Below are positions 5,743-8,650 of a stretch of DNA of 8,650 nucleotides, piece by piece. The DNA comes from JACJVV01 sp047603135 (GTDB taxonomy: Archaea > Nanobdellota > Nanobdellia > Woesearchaeales > JACJVV01): positions 1 to 8,650 of the forward strand of contig JBLKOW010000041.1 in assembly GCA_047603135.1 (NCBI GenBank), in the 5' to 3' direction. The notes beneath the pieces were generated by a model, which was not told where the DNA came from, searched no databases, and was given only the letters and a program-made list of their open reading frames with translations. How positions within the stretch are numbered: position 1 is the stretch's first letter; each line of letters starts with the position of its first letter. Made by a program: the position numbers and the translations under genes.

Positions 5743-6657
5743 ATGACACAATTAATACTCCTTGGTACATCCTGCATGATGCCGACAAAAAACAGAAACG
5801 TTAGTTCATTTTATCTAGAGTTTAAAGGTGAAGGCCTTCTTTTTGATTGCGGTGAGGGAACTCAACGTCAAATGAGTATTGCTGGAATCAACAAAAATAA
5901 AGTAACAAAATGCTTTATTAGTCATTGGCATGGAGATCATGTTTCTGGATTAATTGGTCTTGTTCAAACAATTAATAGTGTTTCTGACGAAAATAATCCT
6001 AAAAAACTTGAAATTTATGGGCCTACTGGAACAAAAGAAAGATTTGGATATATGCTTAAAACAGTATATTTTGATAATCGACTTATCATTAAAGTACATG
6101 ATATTAATGCGCCGAAACTCAAAACAGTTTTCACAAATGATAACTATTCTATAAAAGCCATTAATGTAGATCATGGTATACCTGCTGTAGGATATCGCTT
6201 TGAGGAACATGATCGCAGACGTATTAGTGTGAGCAAAATCAAAAAGTTAGCAATTCCCGATGGTCCACTTCTGGGAAAATTACAAAAAGGAGATTCTATT
6301 ACATGGAAAGGTAAAAAATATAATTCTGATGATTTAACATATATTGTTAGCGGAAAAAAATGTGCTTTTATATTAGATACAGCTTATACTAAAAATACAA
6401 TTGAACTTGCACAAAATGCTGATATTGTTCTTTGTGAAGCAACATATGTTGAAAGTGAACTTGAAAAAGGCGAAAAACATAATCATTTAACTGCACTTCA
6501 AGCTGCTCAAATTGCTTCTTCTGCAAATGCAAAGAAATTAATCATGACTCATTTCAGTCAGCGGTACACTGATGTTTCAGTTTTTGAGGAAGAAGCTCGT
6601 AAAGTCTTTCCTGAATCGTATGCTGGCTTTGACTTCATGAAAGTAAAACTTCTGTAA
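5743..6657 (+). CDS. rnz: Ribonuclease Z (tRNA 3' processing endoribonuclease)
   Basis: Zinc-dependent metallo-beta-lactamase-fold nuclease that removes the 3' trailer of tRNA precursors to expose the site for CCA. The 304 residues match the short (tRNase Z-S) form. The zinc signature is H61-W-H63-G-D65-H66, with further ligands H144, D212 (in LDTAYT) and H270 (in MTHFSQRY), and the family HLTA motif near H248. The N-terminal start is typical (LGTSCMMPTKNRNVSSFYL-type). The segment GPLLGKLQKGDSI (174-186) belongs to the region around the flexible arm in this family. The ATG is the first possible and matches the family N-terminus. The gene is divergent from endA, pairing two tRNA-maturation nucleases. 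It converges on the histone gene with only 39 bp between stops. All catalytic residues are present. Confidence 0.97.
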   Translation: MTQLILLGTSCMMPTKNRNVSSFYLEFKGEGLLFDCGEGTQRQMSIAGINKNKVTKCFISHWHGDHVSGLIGLVQTINSVSDENNPKKLEIYGPTGTKERFGYMLKTVYFDNRLIIKVHDINAPKLKTVFTNDNYSIKAINVDHGIPAVGYRFEEHDRRRISVSKIKKLAIPDGPLLGKLQKGDSITWKGKKYNSDDLTYIVSGKKCAFILDTAYTKNTIELAQNADIVLCEATYVESELEKGEKHNHLTALQAAQIASSANAKKLIMTHFSQRYTDVSVFEEEARKVFPESYAGFDFMKVKLL

Positions 6658-6696
6658 GATTAAAGCATTTCTAATGAGAAAAGAAAGTATATGTTT

Positions 6697-6930
6697 CTAC
6701 TTGCTATTTGTATTTTTCATGGCAAGTTTAATATCTTCTACACGAACCGTTTTTCTTCCTGCGTGCTGCGCTAAGAGCACTGCATGATGTGCAATATGCC
6801 CTGCATATTCCTCAAGAATTTTTTTAAGTGTTTTTTTGGCATCTTCACTGACACGTGTTGCTCCAACCTCACTCATGATAGCTTCCATAGTGGCAAGCGG
6901 CATAATACGTGTAGATTTTGCAATAGACAT
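6697..6930 (-). CDS. Archaeal histone
   Basis: Small DNA-wrapping protein with a single histone fold. Its 77 residues align along the length of HMfB-type histones: MPLATMEAIMSEVGATRVSED (10-30) forms helix 1 and loop 1 with R26. The long central helix spans about 31-57, and HAGRKTV (56-62) with VEDIKLAMK (64-72) forms loop 2 and helix 3. H56 and D66, at the positions of the residues that join histone dimers into larger oligomers, are kept. The N-terminus is about seven residues longer than HMfB (MSIAKST). The central helix contains two consecutive histidines (H48-H49), which is unusual to my eye. The ATG lies about 27 bp after a good TATA box with no Shine-Dalgarno, so it is probably leaderless. 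It is divergent from hjc. Confidence 0.96.
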   Translation of the reverse strand: MSIAKSTRIMPLATMEAIMSEVGATRVSEDAKKTLKKILEEYAGHIAHHAVLLAQHAGRKTVRVEDIKLAMKNTNSK

Positions 6931-6952
6931 ACTTCTTTTGTATGACTACTGT

Positions 6953-6962
6953 TTTTATATTT
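6953..6962 (-). promoter_or_regulatory. Histone gene TATA box
   Basis: AAATATAAAA on the minus strand, within an A-rich stretch, centred about 27 bp before the ATG at 6930. It predicts a leaderless mRNA. It is the best TATA match in the window. Confidence 0.65.
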
Positions 6963-7020
6963 TTTGGCATATGGTTGTATATAATCAATTCCATTACCCA
7001 ATAGACATACATGCTCAAAA

Positions 7021-7028
7021 CATTTAAG
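7021..7028 (+). promoter_or_regulatory. Likely hjc TATA box
   Basis: CATTTAAG is centred about 27 bp before the ATG at 7052 and supports that start as leaderless. A stronger-looking TATATAATATA at 7040-7050 is too close to 7052 to drive it and has no in-frame start at a suitable distance downstream. Confidence 0.4.
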
Positions 7029-7051
7029 AATGCATGTACTATATAATATAC

Positions 7052-7453
7052 ATGGTATTTACTATTAATAGAAAACGAAAAGGTTCAGTTGCTGAGCGTT
7101 TTCTCATAAAAAAGTTTTGGGAAAATGATTGGGCGGCATTTCGGGCTGCAGGTTCAGGTTCAGCACGTCACCCTTGTCCAGATATAATTGCAGGGAATTC
7201 ATTACGTAAAGTTGCTATTGAAGTAAAAGTAACGAGTGACGTACGTAAATATTTTCCAGCTCAAGAAATTAATGATTTGCGTCAATTCAGTCATGTTTTT
7301 GGAAGCGAGGGATGGATTGCCATCAAATTCAATTCACATGCATGGTTTTTTTTCTCACTTGAAGATTTAAAAGAAACACAAGCTGGGTATGTTATAACAG
7401 TAAAAGATGTGGAATTGAAAGGGTTTTCTTTTGAAGATTTCTTAAAAATATAA
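7052..7453 (+). CDS. hjc: Archaeal Holliday junction resolvase Hjc
   Basis: Dimeric structure-specific nuclease that cuts four-way DNA junctions in recombination and fork repair. It has 133 residues from the chosen start and the PD-(D/E)xK fold. E15 is in GSVAERFL, D44 in PCPDIIA, and E57-x-K59 in IEVKV; these correspond to E12, D42, E55 and K57 of the Sulfolobus enzyme. The glycine-serine stretch AAGSGSARH (32-40) is the usual flexible loop. An upstream in-frame ATG at 7034 would add MYYIIY, which does not belong to the family and overlaps promoter-like DNA, so 7052 is preferred. A C-terminal segment of about 30 residues follows the core. It is divergent from the histone gene and converges with the 37-codon gene. 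Confidence 0.95.
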   Translation: MVFTINRKRKGSVAERFLIKKFWENDWAAFRAAGSGSARHPCPDIIAGNSLRKVAIEVKVTSDVRKYFPAQEINDLRQFSHVFGSEGWIAIKFNSHAWFFFSLEDLKETQAGYVITVKDVELKGFSFEDFLKI

Positions 7454-7488
7454 TCTCAATAAGAAGTAATCAACAAAAAAATAAAAAA

Positions 7489-7602
7489 TTATGCGTATGC
7501 TTCATCTGCAACACGAATACCTTTTTCTGAAATTTCCCATGGCGAAAGCTCATCGACTTGTTCTGCCATCAAAATATTTCCTTCATTATCAATAAATAAC
7601 AT
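7489..7602 (-). CDS. Small protein of 37 residues, function unknown
   Basis: The reading frame begins MLFIDNEGNILMAEQVDELS and ends VADEAYA before TAA. GGGGTGA, a near-perfect archaeal Shine-Dalgarno, lies four bases before the ATG. The translation has a net negative charge, a short beta-hairpin-like start (LFIDNEGNIL), a SPWEI segment and a VADEA end. It has no membrane segment or cysteine, so it looks like a soluble folded or partner-binding peptide. An in-frame TGA overlapping the Shine-Dalgarno rules out an upstream start. It converges with hjc (35 bp between stops) and has the hairpin RNA candidate upstream on the same strand. I do not recognise a named family; coding status rests on the ribosome site and the balanced composition. 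Confidence 0.7.
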   Translation of the reverse strand: MLFIDNEGNILMAEQVDELSPWEISEKGIRVADEAYA

Positions 7603-7606
7603 GGTT

Positions 7607-7613
7607 TCACCCC
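7607..7613 (-). promoter_or_regulatory. Shine-Dalgarno of the 37-residue gene
   Basis: GGGGTGA, complementary to the CACCUCC-type 3' end of archaeal 16S rRNA, with four bases to the ATG. It is among the strongest ribosome sites in the window. It implies a 5' leader, so the TATA-like run at 7624-7638 is too close to be the sole promoter. Confidence 0.65.
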
Positions 7614-7626
7614 TTGTTTATTGCCA

Positions 7627-7716
7627 TATAAATAAAAAGCATCCGGCTAATGCCGGCATGCTCTTGGCATTTCTGCCTTTTGGTTTGGTTGGCATGAAGA
7701 GAATATGTATTCTCTT
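7627..7716 (-). ncRNA. Candidate structured small RNA or 5' leader (three hairpins and U-tract)
   Basis: On the minus strand three hairpins follow one another. The first is AAGAGAATA/TATTCTCTT, nine perfect pairs (7697-7716). The second is GGCA-GAAA-TGCC with a GNRA tetraloop (7666-7677). The third is GC-rich: GCAT and GCCGG pair with CCGGC and ATGC, with one bulged C and a four-base ATTA loop (7639-7661). It is followed at once by TTTTTATTTATA. Repeated TGCC/GGCA blocks allow alternative pairings. The TATA-like box at 7736-7745 would start transcription near 7714, at the first hairpin. The GC-rich stem stands out against the AT-rich surroundings. It may be a free small RNA, or a leader or attenuator for the 37-residue gene. 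No known RNA family is recognised. Confidence 0.45.
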
Positions 7717-7735
7717 AGAATTAACAAAAGTATTC

Positions 7736-7745
7736 ATTTATTAAA
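7736..7745 (-). promoter_or_regulatory. TATA-like box upstream of the hairpin RNA candidate
   Basis: TTTAATAAAT on the minus strand, centred about 26 bp before 7714, where the first hairpin begins. It is a modest match, but the spacing is right. Confidence 0.4.
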
Positions 7746-7783
7746 GGCTTATTAATCAATCATCTAGAAAAATCATGCATAAA

Positions 7784-7812
7784 GTTTAAAAACAAACTTC
7801 CATGTTAGGAGT
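7784..7812 (+). promoter_or_regulatory. Promoter and ribosome site of the membrane-protein operon
   Basis: GTTTAAAAAC (7784-7793) is centred about 26 bp before the ATG at 7815 and suggests a leaderless start. AGGAGT (7807-7812) resembles a Shine-Dalgarno but is only two bases from the ATG. A second weak TATA-like CATGCATAAA (7774-7783) would include AGGAGT in a short leader. Which is used cannot be settled from sequence. Confidence 0.45.
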
Positions 7813-7814
7813 AA

Positions 7815-8480
7815 ATGGCGTATATTTATGCAGTACCGCCTTGGTTTTGCGGTTACGATGCTCTTATTGAATTTATATTTGCAGTGGTTACTTTACTTGT
7901 TGGTATTTATGCATATAAAGTGTATTCATTAACTGGACAACGCTCATCATATCTATTTAGTATTTCTTTTTTTTTCATTGCTTTTTCTTATCTTATTCTT
8001 GCTATTTATAATCTATTTTTACTTACTGATCTTAATCAAAAAATCTGTACAATTGCAAATATATCGAATGTAACCTTATTTACCAATACTCAAATGTACT
8101 TACATCTTCTCTTTTATTTAACTGGATTAATGATTTTATTATATATTACTCTGCGCGTTTCTTGTAAAAAAGTATTTTCTTTGGTTGCTATTTTAGTATT
8201 TTCCGCCTTTGTTCTTACTTTACAAAACCCTTTTGGAGTGTATATCATTGGTTCAATTTTACTCACATATATCAGTGGTTATTATTTACAAAGTTACTTA
8301 AAAAAGAAAACGAGTGCACGGCTTATTGTATTTTTAGGGTTTGGGTTGCTTCTTCTTGCAAATATTTTATTTATATTTGCGTTTGATTATGGTGCCTATT
8401 ATATTGTTGGACATGCACTTATGCTTATTGCATATATGCTAATTTTAATAAATTTGGTACTGCTTTTACGAAAAAAATGA
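7815..8480 (+). CDS. Seven-helix membrane protein, family not recognised
   Basis: The 221-residue protein is mostly hydrophobic, with seven predicted membrane segments: about 16-37, 45-70, 95-114, 119-136, 139-159, 169-190 and 195-217. Basic residues fall in loops 1-2 (GQR), 3-4 (RVSCKK), 5-6 (KKK..AR) and at the C-terminus (RKK). By the positive-inside rule this puts the N-terminus outside and the C-terminus in the cytoplasm. The longest outer loop (71-94) carries D, N, Q, one cysteine and NxT/NxS sequons. There is no catalytic motif I can name and no soluble domain. The stop overlaps the ATG of a winged-helix regulator (ATGA), so the two are translationally coupled. A membrane sensor or regulator of that protein is a reasonable inference, not a demonstrated role. 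Confidence 0.85.
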   Translation: MAYIYAVPPWFCGYDALIEFIFAVVTLLVGIYAYKVYSLTGQRSSYLFSISFFFIAFSYLILAIYNLFLLTDLNQKICTIANISNVTLFTNTQMYLHLLFYLTGLMILLYITLRVSCKKVFSLVAILVFSAFVLTLQNPFGVYIIGSILLTYISGYYLQSYLKKKTSARLIVFLGFGLLLLANILFIFAFDYGAYYIVGHALMLIAYMLILINLVLLLRKK

Positions 8481-8650
8481 GCAAAAAACGAAATCGCCTC
8501 GAGGTAATTTATGATATTCTTGTTGCAATTAGAAACAAGAATGGCAGGATTAAACCAACCCATATACTTTATAAATCTAATTTATCACACAAAATGATGA
8601 ATGAATATCTTTCTGATTTAATCGAAAAAGGTTTTGTTGAGGAAAGTGAA
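8477..8650 (+). CDS. Winged-helix DNA-binding regulator, partial at window edge
   Basis: Fifty-eight residues are visible and the frame is still open at 8650. After a basic start (MSKKRNRLE), IYDILVAI (11-18) forms helix 1 and RIKPTHILYKSNLSHKMMNE (24-43) the next helices. YLSDLIEKGFVEE (44-56) is the recognition helix leading into the wing. This pattern matches the archaeal winged-helix family of predicted regulators (HTH_45/COG3432 type), usually about 80-100 residues. The ATG overlaps the previous stop by four bases. It probably binds DNA and may control its own operon or report on the membrane protein. The family call is by pattern and the C-terminus is unseen. Confidence 0.85.
   Translation, partial: MSKKRNRLEVIYDILVAIRNKNGRIKPTHILYKSNLSHKMMNEYLSDLIEKGFVEESE

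Noticed and set aside
7034..7051. Upstream ATG that would lengthen Hjc by six residues (MYYIIY)
   Set aside because: The added residues are not part of the family and lie over TATA-like DNA. The ATG at 7052 fits both the family N-terminus and a TATA box 27 bp upstream.
7618..7737. 39-codon minus-strand frame ending just before the Shine-Dalgarno of the 37-residue gene
   Set aside because: It lies exactly over the three hairpins, has no ribosome site and its residues look like translation of the stems. It could still be a leader peptide, but the RNA structure explains the DNA better.

Overview
The window is archaeal DNA. It carries a TATA-binding protein, an MCM helicase, an archaeal histone, an archaeal Holliday junction resolvase and a homomeric-type tRNA splicing endonuclease, and most genes have TATA boxes about 25-28 bp upstream of the start codon. 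The DNA is AT-rich, genes are short and close together, and there is an archaeal SpoIIM-like membrane protein. I infer a DPANN-type lineage, perhaps Woesearchaeota-like; that placement rests on general resemblance and not on a search.

Layout. Positions 1-3650 hold a plus-strand information-processing block: tbp, mcm, and an RPA32-like OB-fold/winged-helix protein directly behind mcm. A gap at 3651-3837 contains only an unexplained 40-codon open frame on the minus strand. Two minus-strand genes follow, spoIIM-like (3838-4710) and endA (4860-5576). The spacer between them contains a 90-bp near-palindrome with 14-bp terminal inverted repeats, abutted on both sides by the 8-bp direct repeat GTTTAGTT, which is the structure of a MITE with its target-site duplication. 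Divergent from endA is rnz (5743-6657), so two tRNA-maturation endonucleases share one promoter region. A histone gene (6697-6930, minus) converges on rnz and diverges from hjc (7052-7453).

Right-hand part. Facing hjc is a 37-codon gene (7489-7602, minus) with a strong Shine-Dalgarno sequence. Upstream of it lies a run of three hairpins on the same strand. The last is GC-rich and followed by a T-tract, and a TATA-like box sits at the right distance from the first. This is a candidate structured small RNA or 5' leader (7627-7716). The window ends with a two-gene plus-strand operon: a seven-helix membrane protein of unrecognised family and, overlapping it by ATGA, a winged-helix regulator cut by the window edge.

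How the genes fit together. TBP serves transcription initiation; MCM and the OB-fold protein serve replication; EndA and RNase Z serve tRNA splicing and 3'-end processing; histone and Hjc serve chromatin and recombination. The accessory-looking material is the MITE-like insertion, the hairpin RNA with its small gene, and the membrane protein/regulator pair. No tRNA, rRNA, CRISPR array or insertion sequence with a transposase was seen, and no gene-free stretch exceeds 300 bases.
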